Shown one piece after another: positions 26,147 through 34,826 of a stretch of DNA of 64,000 bases. The stretch's first letter is position 1, and every line of letters begins with the position of its first letter. The position numbers and the translations under genes are program-made. Under the pieces are notes generated by a model. That model was not told where the DNA came from. It did no database searches and saw nothing but the letters and a program-made list of their open reading frames with translations. Source of the stretch: Streptomyces sp. SA15 (GTDB lineage: Bacteria; Actinomycetota; Actinomycetes; Streptomycetales; Streptomycetaceae); assembly GCF_002291145.1 (NCBI RefSeq), contig NZ_NTGE01000197.1, forward strand, positions 62,001 to 126,000, read 5' to 3'.

Positions 26147-26575
26147 GTGTACCACCCCTCAGGAAGCGTTGCCCGTCAGTCAGCCGGTTCCGCGGCGGGC
26201 GTCCTGGATCCCAGGAGCGCCGATCCCAGGAGCCCGGACACGGAGGCCATCCTCTTCCAGCGCTGCACCTGGTGCGGCACCGCGATGTACCACCGGCTGC
26301 TGTGTCCGGTCTGCCAGGGCAGCGACCTGCGCACGGAGCGCAGCGGGGGCACCGGGACGGTCCGCCACTCCACGGTGGTGCACCGCAACACCCCCGCCGC
26401 CCGCAACGTGTCCTTGATCGAGATGGCCGAGGGTTTCGTCGTGCGCGGCCGGGTCATGGGCCCGCCCGTGGGCATCCACGGCGGGGACCGGGTACGGCTG
26501 TTCACCGCGAAGGACCCGGTCCGGGGCGAGCCGGTCTTCCAGCTGATCGACGAGCCCTACCGGGCCTGGAGCTGA
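26147..26575 (+). CDS. Zn-ribbon plus OB-fold (DUF35 type) protein
   Basis: A 142-residue protein. The rubredoxin-like zinc ribbon is CTWCGTAMYHRLLCPVC, followed by an OB-fold (GTGTVRHSTVVHRN, GFVVRGRVMGPPVGIHGGDRVRLF). DUF35 proteins usually accompany thiolases or acyl-CoA enzymes and bind acyl-CoA, but none is adjacent here; the next gene is a GH65 enzyme. GTG 26147 has AGGGAG nine bases upstream. Probably repressed by the TetR gene at 25233 through the operator at 26037. Confidence 0.85.
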   Translation: MYHPSGSVARQSAGSAAGVLDPRSADPRSPDTEAILFQRCTWCGTAMYHRLLCPVCQGSDLRTERSGGTGTVRHSTVVHRNTPAARNVSLIEMAEGFVVRGRVMGPPVGIHGGDRVRLFTAKDPVRGEPVFQLIDEPYRAWS

Positions 26576-26731
26576 ACGGACCGCCACCGTCACGGCTGCC
26601 CGCACCGGCCTCCACCACTCCCCGCGCCGACGCGGCACAGCGGTCATAGCCTCGACACTGACGGGTGCTGACGACGCCGCGCGGCCCGCCGGCCGGTGAC
26701 CCCGTGCGGCGCTCGATCCGGAGGACCGCGG

Positions 26732-29107
26732 ATGCGTGACTGGACCTGGAAGTACGAGGGCTACGACCCGGCGCGGGAACGGGTGCGCGAGTCCTTGTGC
26801 ACCCTCGGCAACGGCTACTTCGCCACCCGGGGCGCGGCCCCCGAGTGCGTGGCGGACCCCGTCCACTACCCGGGGACGTACGTGGCCGGCTGCTACAACC
26901 GGCTCACGTCCCAGGTCGCGGGACGCCAGGTCGAGAACGAGGACATGGTCAACGTCCCGAACTGGTTGCCGCTGCGGTTCCGCGCGGTCCCCGGCGGATG
27001 GCTCTCGCCCGACACCCACAAGGTTCTCGGCCACCGGCAGACCCTGGATCTGCGGGCCGGGACCCTGGAGCGCACGGTCCGGTACGAGGACGAGGACGGC
27101 CGCTACCTGGCGGTGCGGCAACTCCGGCTCGTCCATATGGCCGACCCCCATCTGGCCCTGCTGCGGACCGAGTTGACGGCCGAGGGCTGGTCCGGGGAGA
27201 TCGAGGTCGAGGCCGCGCTCGACGGCTCGGTCGCCAATATGGGAGTGGAGCGCTACCGGCAGCTGGCCTCCCGCCATCTCATCCACATCCATGCCGGCTC
27301 CGCGGACGCCGAGACCGCATGGCTGCGCTGCCGTACCCGGACGTCCGACATCCGCATCGGCCTGGCCGGCCGTACCGTCGTCGACGTGCCGTCCGAGGCC
27401 TTCACGGCGCACGAGGAGGAGCGGGCCGTCCAGTTGCTGCGGATCCCGGTCGCCGACGGCCGGCCCGTGACCGTCGACAAGACGATCGCCCTGCACACCT
27501 CCCACGACCCGGCGATCAGCGACCCGTTTCACGCGGCCGTGGACCGGGTCCGCCGGGCCCCGGGCGTCGAGGTCCTGCTCGCCTCCCACCGCACGGCCTG
27601 GAAGCAGCTGTGGCGCAACGCCGAGCTGGAGGTGCCCGGCGACGCGGGCCCGATCCTGCGTCTGCACCTCTTCCACGTCCTGCAGACGCTCTCCCCGCAC
27701 ACCGCCGACCTGGACGTCGGCGTTCCGGCGCGCGGACTGCACGGCGAGGCCTACCGCGGCCACATCTTCTGGGACGAGCTGTTCGTGCTGCCGTATCTCA
27801 ATCTGCACTTTCCCGAGGTCTCCCGGGCTCTTCTGACCTATCGCCACCGCCGTCTGGAACGGGCCCGCTTCGCCGCCGCCGACGCCGGGCACAGGGGCGC
27901 CATGTATCCGTGGCAGAGCGGCAGCGACGGCCGCGAGGAGACCCAGCGGCTGCACCTCAACCCGCGCTCCGGGCGCTGGCTGCCCGACCACACCCGGCTG
28001 CAGCACCACGTGAACTCGGCGATCGCCTACAACGTGTGGCAGTACTGCGAGGCGACCGGCGACACCGAGTTCCTGACCACCAAGGGCGCCGAGATGCTGT
28101 TGCAGATCGCCCGGTTCTGGGCCGGCCTGGCCACGTACGACGACACGCTCGCCCGCTACCGGATCCGCGGGGTCGTCGGCCCCGACGAGTACCACGAGGC
28201 CTATCCCCACGCGGCCGAGCCCGGCCTCGACGACAACGCGTACACCAACGTCACCGCCGCGTGGACTCTCGCCCGCGCCCGCGACCTGATGGACGCGCTG
28301 CCCGAACCCCGCCGCCGTGACCTGTTCGAACGCGCCGGTATGGAGCCGGACGAACTCGACGCCTGGGACGCCGTCTCCCGGAAGCTGCACGTGCCCTTCC
28401 ACGACGGTGTCATCAGCCAGTTCTCCGGCTACGGCGACCTCGCGGAACTCGACTGGCCGGCCTACCGCGACCGGTACGGCGACATCCGGCGCCTGGACCG
28501 GATCCTGGAGGCGGAAGGCGACACCGTCAACCGCTACCAGGCGTCCAAGCAGGCCGACGTCCTGATGCTCGGATACCTCTTCTCGGACGCCGAACTCCAG
28601 GGGCTGTTCCGGCGGTTGGGGTACGACCTGGACGACGCCACCTGGCAGCACACCGTCGACTACTACCTGGCCCGCACCAGCCACGGTTCGACCCTCAGCA
28701 GCCTCGTCCACGGGTGGGTGCTCGCCCGGTCCCGGCGCGCCCAGGCCTGGGACTTCGTCCAGGAGGCACTGGCCGGTGACATCGCCGATCTGCACAACGG
28801 CACCACCGGCGAGGGCGTCCACCTGGGCGCCATGGCAGGCACCCTCGACCTCGTCCAGCGAGGTCTCACCGGTCTGGAGACCCGGGGTGGCGCCCTCCGG
28901 TTCGATCCCGTACCGCTGCCGAAGCTCTCGGAGTACGGGTTCTCCGTCCGCTACCAGGGCCACTGGGGCGTGCGCCTACGGCTGCAGCCGCGCCGGCTGC
29001 GCATCACCGTGCCGCACTCCGACCAGGAGCCGATCACCGTGGCCCTCGCCGATCGCACCGTGTCCGTGGCCGCTGGAGAGTCCTACGCACTCACCCTGCC
29101 CGACTGA
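26732..29107 (+). CDS. Second glycoside hydrolase family 65 phosphorylase/hydrolase
   Basis: A 791-residue GH65 protein, distinct from the one at 65-2419. Family landmarks: N-terminal sandwich (RESLCTLGNGYFATRGA), catalytic-domain motifs HIFWDELFVLPYL, GVVGPDEYHEAYP with the catalytic Glu near residue 486, DDNAYTNV, YQASKQADVLMLGYL and HGSTLSSLVHGWVLAR. The sequence GPDEYHE is the form common to kojibiose/trehalose/nigerose phosphorylases and to several hydrolases. GGAGG lies seven bases before ATG 26732. Unlike the first copy, no phosphoglucomutase gene is next to it, so its product must be handled elsewhere. Confidence 0.93.
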   Translation: MRDWTWKYEGYDPARERVRESLCTLGNGYFATRGAAPECVADPVHYPGTYVAGCYNRLTSQVAGRQVENEDMVNVPNWLPLRFRAVPGGWLSPDTHKVLGHRQTLDLRAGTLERTVRYEDEDGRYLAVRQLRLVHMADPHLALLRTELTAEGWSGEIEVEAALDGSVANMGVERYRQLASRHLIHIHAGSADAETAWLRCRTRTSDIRIGLAGRTVVDVPSEAFTAHEEERAVQLLRIPVADGRPVTVDKTIALHTSHDPAISDPFHAAVDRVRRAPGVEVLLASHRTAWKQLWRNAELEVPGDAGPILRLHLFHVLQTLSPHTADLDVGVPARGLHGEAYRGHIFWDELFVLPYLNLHFPEVSRALLTYRHRRLERARFAAADAGHRGAMYPWQSGSDGREETQRLHLNPRSGRWLPDHTRLQHHVNSAIAYNVWQYCEATGDTEFLTTKGAEMLLQIARFWAGLATYDDTLARYRIRGVVGPDEYHEAYPHAAEPGLDDNAYTNVTAAWTLARARDLMDALPEPRRRDLFERAGMEPDELDAWDAVSRKLHVPFHDGVISQFSGYGDLAELDWPAYRDRYGDIRRLDRILEAEGDTVNRYQASKQADVLMLGYLFSDAELQGLFRRLGYDLDDATWQHTVDYYLARTSHGSTLSSLVHGWVLARSRRAQAWDFVQEALAGDIADLHNGTTGEGVHLGAMAGTLDLVQRGLTGLETRGGALRFDPVPLPKLSEYGFSVRYQGHWGVRLRLQPRRLRITVPHSDQEPITVALADRTVSVAAGESYALTLPD

Positions 29108-29144
29108 GCCGACGGCGCTCGGTCGCCGCTTCTCGCCCCCTGTG

Positions 29145-29306
29145 TACAGAGAGAAACCCAAGCTCCTCGATGTCGCCGTCACCCGCGCCGAACGCCGCCT
29201 GTTCGTCATCGGCGACCACAGCGCAAGGCGGCGACCAGCGATCTTCGCCACCCTCTCGGACTCACTGCCCGTGCACGCCTGGCAGCCCGGCCGGCAAGGC
29301 GAGTGA
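29145..29306 (+). pseudogene. Remnant of a DNA2/NAM7-type helicase (C-terminal end)
   Basis: The frame ending at 29306 reads KPKLLDVAVTRAERRLFVIGD, then HSARRRPAIFATL. The core (LxxVAVTRAxRRLFVIGD) is the signature of helicase motif VI at the C-terminus of superfamily I helicases of the AAA_12/DNA2-NAM7 group. No upstream helicase domains are present and there is no good start; the piece directly follows the GH65 gene. It is a truncated relic, probably left by a deletion. Confidence 0.7.
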
Positions 29307-29354
29307 CGTCGGACCGTGTCGGGTCTGTCCCCGGGGCGGCCACTGGGGGTGTGG

Positions 29355-30863
29355 TCAGTGGCCGCCGGTGAGTTCGCCGCTGAGCGTCTTGTGGATGCGG
29401 GCGCTGGGTTCGTTCAGGCCGGTGATCTCGACGCTCTTGCCGCGCTGGGCGTACTTCGTCTCGATGGCGTCCAGGGCCGCGACGGAGGATGCGTCCCAGA
29501 TGTGCGCCGCTGACAGGTCGATGACGACCTTGTCCGGGTCCCCCGCGTAGTCGAACTGGCCGACGAGGTCGTTGGACGAGGCGAAGAACAGCTCGCCGGT
29601 GACCCGGTAGACCACGGTGGTGCCGTCCGGGTCGGTGACGGCGGTGACCTCGGCGAGGTGGGCGACGCGCTTGGCGAAGATGACCATGGCGGTCAGGGAG
29701 CCGGCGACGACGCCGATGGCGAGGTTGTGGGTGGCGACCACGCACCCCACGGTGACCACCATGACGGTGATCTCCCCGGCGGGCATGCGCCTGAGCGTCT
29801 TCGGGGCGATGGAGTGCCAGTCGAACGTGGCGACCGACACCATGACCATCACGGCGACGAGCGCGGCCATGGGAATGTCGGACACGACCGGGCCGAACAC
29901 GATGCACAGCACCATCAGCAAGGCTCCGGCCAGGAACGTCGACAGCCGGGTACGGGCGCCGGACACCCGGACGTTGATCATCGTCTGGCCGATCATCGCG
30001 CAGCCGCCCATGCCGCCGAAGAAGCCGGTGACGATGTTGGCGACGCCCTGGCCGACGGACTCGCGTGTCTTGGAGGAGTGGGTGTCGGTGATGTCGTCGA
30101 CCAGCTTCGCGGTCATCAGCGACTCCATCAGGCCGACCATGGCCATGGCGAGCGCGTACGGCGCGACGGTCGTCAGCGTGTCCAGGGTGAACGGCACGTC
30201 CGGCAGGCCCGGTGCCGGCAGCGCGGACGGCAGAGCTCCCTTGTCGCCCACGGTCGGCACCGCGATCCCGGCCGCGACGGTGAGGACGGTGAGGATCACG
30301 ATGGACACCAGCGGCGCCGGGATCACGGTGGTGACCTTCTGGAAGAACACCATCAGCGCCAGACCGGCGGCGATCAGCGGATAGACCGGCCAGGGCACGT
30401 CCGTCATCTCCGGCACCTGCGCCATGAAGATCAGGACGGCGAGGGAGTTCACGAAGCCGACCATCACACTGCGCGGCACGAACCGCATCAGCTTGGCCAC
30501 GCCGAGTGCCCCGAGGACGATCTGGAAGACGCCGGCGATGATGACGGCGGCGACCAGGTAGCCGAAGCCGTGCTCGCGGTTGAGCGGGGCGATGACCAGG
30601 GCGACCGCGCCGGTGGCCGCGGAGATCATGGCCGGGCGGCCGCCGACGATCGCGATGGTGACCGCCATGGTGAACGAGGCGAACAGCCCGACCGCCGGGT
30701 CGACCCCGGCGATGATCGAGAACGAGATCGCCTCCGGGATCAGCGCCAGGGCGACCACGAGACCGGCCAGCACCTCGGTGCGCAGCACCTTCGGATCGGA
30801 CAGCCACGTCGGACGTCGGGAGCCGCGCAGCCAAGCGGCCGGGGACAGGGCGGAGGAAGACAA
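29355..30863 (-). CDS. SulP-family inorganic anion (sulfate/bicarbonate) transporter with STAS domain
   Basis: A 502-residue membrane protein. The transport domain has about 10-14 helices with SulP landmarks (LVVALALIPEAISFSIIAGV, GGRPAMISAATGAVALVIAP, GGMGGCAMIGQTMINVRVSGARTRLSTF). The C-terminal ~110 residues form a STAS domain (VYRVTGELFFASSNDLVGQF, KVVIDLSAAHIWDASSVAALD). The start used is TTG 30863; it lacks a strong ribosome-binding site and no better start is in frame nearby. A short Cys-containing frame lies about 165 bases upstream. Confidence 0.92.
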   Translation of the reverse strand: MSSSALSPAAWLRGSRRPTWLSDPKVLRTEVLAGLVVALALIPEAISFSIIAGVDPAVGLFASFTMAVTIAIVGGRPAMISAATGAVALVIAPLNREHGFGYLVAAVIIAGVFQIVLGALGVAKLMRFVPRSVMVGFVNSLAVLIFMAQVPEMTDVPWPVYPLIAAGLALMVFFQKVTTVIPAPLVSIVILTVLTVAAGIAVPTVGDKGALPSALPAPGLPDVPFTLDTLTTVAPYALAMAMVGLMESLMTAKLVDDITDTHSSKTRESVGQGVANIVTGFFGGMGGCAMIGQTMINVRVSGARTRLSTFLAGALLMVLCIVFGPVVSDIPMAALVAVMVMVSVATFDWHSIAPKTLRRMPAGEITVMVVTVGCVVATHNLAIGVVAGSLTAMVIFAKRVAHLAEVTAVTDPDGTTVVYRVTGELFFASSNDLVGQFDYAGDPDKVVIDLSAAHIWDASSVAALDAIETKYAQRGKSVEITGLNEPSARIHKTLSGELTGGH

Positions 30864-31027
30864 GACGAGAGGAACCTGTCGTGCTCGGGCACACCCGGCA
30901 TCACGGCGGGCGCGCAGGAAGGGGGAGGGCCGAGGCGGCGATCCACGAGGGCCGCGGGCGGCGGAAGGAAGTCAGTGGGCGGCGAAGGGACCCGCGACGG
31001 AATCGGGGGCTGCTGTAAGGCGAAGGG

Positions 31028-31072
31028 TCACGGCGGGCAGGCAGCGGCGCCGGGCACCACGGACATGCGCAC
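31028..31072 (-). CDS. Possible 14-residue leader peptide upstream of the SulP gene
   Basis: On the minus strand GTG 31072 (or the in-frame ATG at 31066) opens a 14-codon frame ending at 31028: MRMSVVPGAAACPP. GGGAGAG lies just upstream. Short peptides before sulfur-uptake genes can act as attenuators, and this one contains one Cys. Support is weak: it is a small frame in GC-rich DNA. The rest of the gap 30864-31423 shows a 19-base tandem repeat but no other gene. Confidence 0.3.
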   Translation of the reverse strand: MRMSVVPGAAACPP

Positions 31073-31201
31073 GCACTCTCCCGCGGACATCGAATTCTTC
31101 GCCGGGGGCTTCGTCGGCCCCGACACGGCTGACGAGCTCCATCCTAACGTCGGAGCATGGCGGCGGGGTCGCCGCCCGGACGGAGCTGTCGCTGCGCCCA
31201 C

Positions 31202-31239
31202 CCGGCCCTGGGAGAAGACCCCGGCCCTAGGAGAAGACC
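31202..31239 (+). repeat. Two tandem copies of a 19-bp unit
   Basis: CCGGCCCTGGGAGAAGACC (31202-31220) is followed directly by the same 19 bases with one change (CCGGCCCTAGGAGAAGACC, 31221-31239). It lies in the non-coding gap between the SulP gene and the haloperoxidase gene. A duplication of unknown role. Confidence 0.85.
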
Positions 31240-31423
31240 GGCCCGGTCATCCCCTCCGCCCGCGGCGCGACGTGATGCGGAGGTCCGCGTTGCATATGTG
31301 CAGGTATGTGAGATGGCTCGTTCCCCTGCAACGGTCTTACGCCGTCGGGTGTCTCATAGGTAAAGAATGCGCTCCGAGTACAACGCTCAGCGCACAACTC
31401 ATGGGGGAATACGGGGGATTCGT

Positions 31424-32920
31424 ATGAGTGATCGTCGTTTAGCCGCGCGCGACTGGCGTGTCCGGGCCGCCGAGGTCGAGTTCCAGCGCCATGTACCGGT
31501 CCACACAGCCAACGGGGAGGAGACGGACCACCCCTTCGTCGCCAACTACTCCAAGGGACTGCCGCACAACAAGTTCGGAGAGGTCGACCCGGCCGCCTAC
31601 AACCTGCTGCGCCGGGCGCTGGCCACGGGCAGCTACGAGGACTTCGAGCGGATCCCGCTCGGGGACACCCGCAAACTCGTCAACCCGCAGGCGGGACTGG
31701 CCTTCGACTCGGAGGGCCCGGACGCCCAGGCGCTCTCCGTCCCGCCCGCGCCGCGCATCGACAGCGCGCAGAACTCCGCCGAGGCCGTCGAGCTGTACTG
31801 GATGGCGCTGTGCCGTGACGTGCTGTTCACGCGGTTCGGCGACAGCGAACTGGTCGCCGAGGCGGCGACCGAACTGAGCGGTCTTGAGGACTTCCGGGCG
31901 CCCAAGCAGAACGGCCTGGTCACCCCGCAGACCATCTTCCGCGGGGACACCCGGGGCGACCTGGCCGGGCCGTATGTCTCGCAGTTCCTGCTGAAGGACA
32001 TCCCGTACGGCACGCTGCTGATCCCGCAGCGGCAGGACACGCTGGTCCGCCCGGTCGACCACCTGACCACGTGGGGCGACTGGCTGGAGGTGCAGAACGG
32101 TTCCGAACCCGAACCGGACGAGCGGGACTTCGCGACGCGGCGATACATCCAGACCCCGCGCGACCTGGCGCACTATGTGCACTTCGACGCGCTGTACGAG
32201 GCCTACCTCAACGCCGCTCTCATCCTGCTCGGCCTGAACGCGCCGGTGGACGCGGGCAATCCGTACAACTTCTCGCGCAACCAGATCGGCTTCGGGACGT
32301 ACGGCGGCCCGCACATCCTCTCACTCGTCACCGAGGTGGCCACCCGTGCCCTGAAGGCGGTGTGGTTCCAGAAGTGGTACGTGCACCGGCGGCTGCGGCC
32401 GGAGGAGTTCGGCGGGCGGGTCCATCAGCAACTGCGCGGGCAGCGCGAGTACCCGATCGATTCCGGGGTGCTGGACTCCGTCGCCGTCAAGCGGGTCTTC
32501 GAGAAGTACGGCAGTCACCTGCTGCCCCAGGCGTTCCCCGAGGGCAGCCCGACCCACCCCTCCTACGGCTCCGGACACGCCACCGTGGCGGGAGCGTGCG
32601 TGACGATCCTCAAGGCGTGGTTCGACGAGTCGCACGTCCTGCCCGACCCGGTCGTGCCCACGACGGACGGCATGGCCCTGGAGCCGTACTCCGGACCGGA
32701 CGCCGACCGGCTCACCGTCGGCGGCGAGCTCAACAAGGTCGCCGCCAACATCGCCACCGGCCGCAACATGGCCGGCGTGCACTGGCGTACCGACTACACC
32801 CAGGCCGTGCGGCTGGGTGAGGAGATCGCCATCGGTGTGCTGCGCGAGGCCAAGGAGTCGACCCTGGAGAAGGCGGAGTTCACGCTCAGCCGGTTCGACG
32901 GCACCACGATCGCGGTCTGA
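31424..32920 (+). CDS. Vanadium-dependent haloperoxidase-like protein (PAP2 superfamily)
   Basis: A 498-residue protein of the vanadium haloperoxidase/phosphatase superfamily. Vanadate-binding motifs are complete: KWYVHRRLRPEEFGG (Lys, Arg), HPSYGSGHATVAG (Ser-Gly-His), and NIATGRNMAGVHWRTDY (Arg, His). The overall length and the long helical N-terminal part match bacterial bromoperoxidase-type members rather than short acid phosphatases. No signal peptide or membrane segment is seen, so it would be cytoplasmic. The ATG at 31424 follows GGGGGA by five bases. Halide preference cannot be read from the sequence. Confidence 0.9.
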   Translation: MSDRRLAARDWRVRAAEVEFQRHVPVHTANGEETDHPFVANYSKGLPHNKFGEVDPAAYNLLRRALATGSYEDFERIPLGDTRKLVNPQAGLAFDSEGPDAQALSVPPAPRIDSAQNSAEAVELYWMALCRDVLFTRFGDSELVAEAATELSGLEDFRAPKQNGLVTPQTIFRGDTRGDLAGPYVSQFLLKDIPYGTLLIPQRQDTLVRPVDHLTTWGDWLEVQNGSEPEPDERDFATRRYIQTPRDLAHYVHFDALYEAYLNAALILLGLNAPVDAGNPYNFSRNQIGFGTYGGPHILSLVTEVATRALKAVWFQKWYVHRRLRPEEFGGRVHQQLRGQREYPIDSGVLDSVAVKRVFEKYGSHLLPQAFPEGSPTHPSYGSGHATVAGACVTILKAWFDESHVLPDPVVPTTDGMALEPYSGPDADRLTVGGELNKVAANIATGRNMAGVHWRTDYTQAVRLGEEIAIGVLREAKESTLEKAEFTLSRFDGTTIAV

Positions 32921-33073
32921 CCACAGCGGTCACCATGGGGCCGGTGGCGTCCAGGCGTCGGCGATACGACGCCGGGCGGCTCCGGCCCCGTCGATGACCC
33001 AACCCGGTCCTGGGTCGTCGGGTCGTGCTGGACGCGGATCTCGTACCAGCCGTAGTAGGCGACATACGCGCCC

Positions 33074-33250
33074 ACGCAGGACTCCCCCATCGTCCAGCAG
33101 GAGATCTTCGGTCCGGTCCTCGTCCGCCTGCCCCTCGACAGCGACGACGAGGCCATCCGCCTGGCCGACGACACACCCTACGGGCCGACCGCCTTGGCTG
33201 GACCGGCAACGTCGGATGGCATCAACCGCCGTACGGCCGTGGTGGCGGCC
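33074..33250 (+). pseudogene. Remnant of an aldehyde dehydrogenase
   Basis: One frame reads IVQQEIFGPVLVRLPLDSDD, then EAIRLADDTPYGPTAL, a clear match to the C-terminal half of the NAD-aldehyde dehydrogenase family (I-V-x-E-E-I-F-G-P-V-L). The catalytic Cys and the cofactor domain are missing and there is no start. It sits between intact genes and is a relic of an eroded or deleted gene. Confidence 0.8.
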
Positions 33251-33271
33251 GGTGATCGGCGCGATGCGGCC

Positions 33272-33673
33272 TCAGCCGACGTCACGGTCGAGCAGTTCCC
33301 TCACCCCCTGAGCCGTCAGTGCCAGCTCCTCCGGTGCGCCCGCGTCGATGATCAGTGCCAGTTTCTCCGACGGCCAGCCATGGGCGAGCTCACCGAGCAC
33401 GACCTGCCGATGCTGGGTGATCTGCGGCAGCGCCTGCCGCATGCGGGCCTGCGAGGTGAAGACCGGCACCAGTTCGGTGCCGTCCTCCTGCTCGTAGACA
33501 GGAAGGCTCACGGTGCCGGGCTCCTGGTCCTCGGCAGCGAGGCCGCCGGTGGGGATGAGAACCTCACCGCCGGCGAGGGTGTTCAGCGCCGTCTCGTCCG
33601 CCTCGCCTGCGACCACCGCCCGCAGGGCCAGCTGAACGGCGGAGGCCTCACCATCGGGAAAGTATTCCGTCAT
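33272..33673 (-). CDS. SseB-like protein
   Basis: A 133-residue soluble protein resembling the SseB N-terminal domain family (EVLIPTGG ... PVFTSQARMRQALP, WPSEKLALIIDAGAPEELALT). It has no signal peptide. Acidic; function of this family in actinobacteria is unknown, apart from type VII/III secretion links in other bacteria. The ATG at 33673 is used. It is followed, 16 bases upstream on the same strand, by the universal stress protein gene, so the two may be co-transcribed. Confidence 0.72.
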   Translation of the reverse strand: MTEYFPDGEASAVQLALRAVVAGEADETALNTLAGGEVLIPTGGLAAEDQEPGTVSLPVYEQEDGTELVPVFTSQARMRQALPQITQHRQVVLGELAHGWPSEKLALIIDAGAPEELALTAQGVRELLDRDVG

Positions 33674-33689
33674 GACTGATCGGTCACCC

Positions 33690-34586
33690 CTACGACGCTT
33701 CGTCCGCGGCAGCGGGCCGACTCGTGGGTACGACGGCGACGGGGCAGCTCGCGTGGTGCAGTACGGCGTGCACCACCGACCCCAGACGCAGCCCGAACCT
33801 GCCCTCGGCCGGGTGCCGCGGAAGCACCATCAGGTCGGCCCGAGCGGATGCCTGCACCAGAGCGGCGGCCGGCGAGTCGACGGACAGCTCGGTGTCCACA
33901 TGGACGTTCGGGTACTCGGCGACGGGACGGGCGGCATGATTCAGTACCTGGGCGTGGGCAGCCCGCTCCTCCTCGAGGTTGCTGACCTGAGGCACCATGA
34001 TGCCGACGCGCACGAGCGGCGCCCAGGCGTGGACCAGACGCACGCCCGCCCGGCGCGAGTCGGCCTCGGCGAGGGCGAACCGCACGGCTTCCTCGTCCCG
34101 CTCGTCGCGCACGCCGACCACGACGACGCCGTGGTCGGCTTTCGCCGTGTCCCCCCGCACGACGACGACCGGTCGGTCCGCGTGGGCGGCCACCTTCCGG
34201 CTCACCGAACCCAGCAGCAACCCGGCGAATCCACCTCGCCCCCGGGTTCCGACCACGACCAGGTCGGCGTCCTGGGCCGCGGCCAGGAGAGCCTCGGCCG
34301 GATCGTCACGTGCGAGGGCGGTATCGATCGGCACGCCGGGATGAGCGGCTCCGAGTCGCGCCCGGGCGTGGTCCAGCACACCGACGCCGGCCTCGAGCAC
34401 CCGCTCCGTGAGACCCACCCCTGTCTCCCCGTATGCGGCATCCGCGCTACGGCCGACGGAATGGACGATCTTCAACGCGCAGCCGCGCAGCTCCGCCTCG
34501 CCGGCCGCCCAGTCCGCGGCGAGCCACGAGTACGACGTGTCGTCGATCCCGAGGAGCACGCTGCCCGGTCCACCGTCGCCGGTCAC
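33690..34586 (-). CDS. Universal stress protein with two USP domains
   Basis: A 298-residue tandem universal stress protein. Domain 1 has GIDDTSYSWLAADWAAGEAELRG and the ATP-binding loop GTRGRGGFAGLLLGSVSRKV (G-2x-G-9x-G/S). Domain 2 (VVVGVRDERDEEAVRFALAEA ... RFGLRLGSVVHAVLHHASCPVAVV) has a weaker loop. These proteins respond to hypoxia or stress. Start GTG 34586 has AGAGG about eight bases upstream. Confidence 0.9.
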   Translation of the reverse strand: MTGDGGPGSVLLGIDDTSYSWLAADWAAGEAELRGCALKIVHSVGRSADAAYGETGVGLTERVLEAGVGVLDHARARLGAAHPGVPIDTALARDDPAEALLAAAQDADLVVVGTRGRGGFAGLLLGSVSRKVAAHADRPVVVVRGDTAKADHGVVVVGVRDERDEEAVRFALAEADSRRAGVRLVHAWAPLVRVGIMVPQVSNLEEERAAHAQVLNHAARPVAEYPNVHVDTELSVDSPAAALVQASARADLMVLPRHPAEGRFGLRLGSVVHAVLHHASCPVAVVPTSRPAAADEAS

Positions 34587-34826
34587 CGCCGTGTCCTCTC
34601 CCGAGGGAAGCGCAGTCGCACGGCGGGTTCCCGTCCGGTCCGTCCACGGTTTCGGTGCTTCATGCCTTTCCACTCCTTCAGCCCCGTCGCGCCGGGTACC
34701 CACGCGCCTGTCCCCCACACCGCCCGCGCCAGGGCACCACGCACGGCGCATGGACTGCCCCGCCACGGGCACCCGTACCGTCGTGGCGCTACTGCCGAGG
34801 AGAGGACCGGATACTGGGCGGTGCGC

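Noticed and set aside
26180..28963. A very long open frame on the minus strand opposite the second GH65 gene
   Set aside because: High-GC codon bias leaves antisense frames open. It has no family motifs, while the plus-strand frame shows all GH65 landmarks.
32995..33075. Minus-strand frame with YVAYYGWYEIRV resembling a G1-type peptidase fragment
   Set aside because: Too short and without catalytic residues to be called; possibly another relic beside the aldehyde dehydrogenase fragment.
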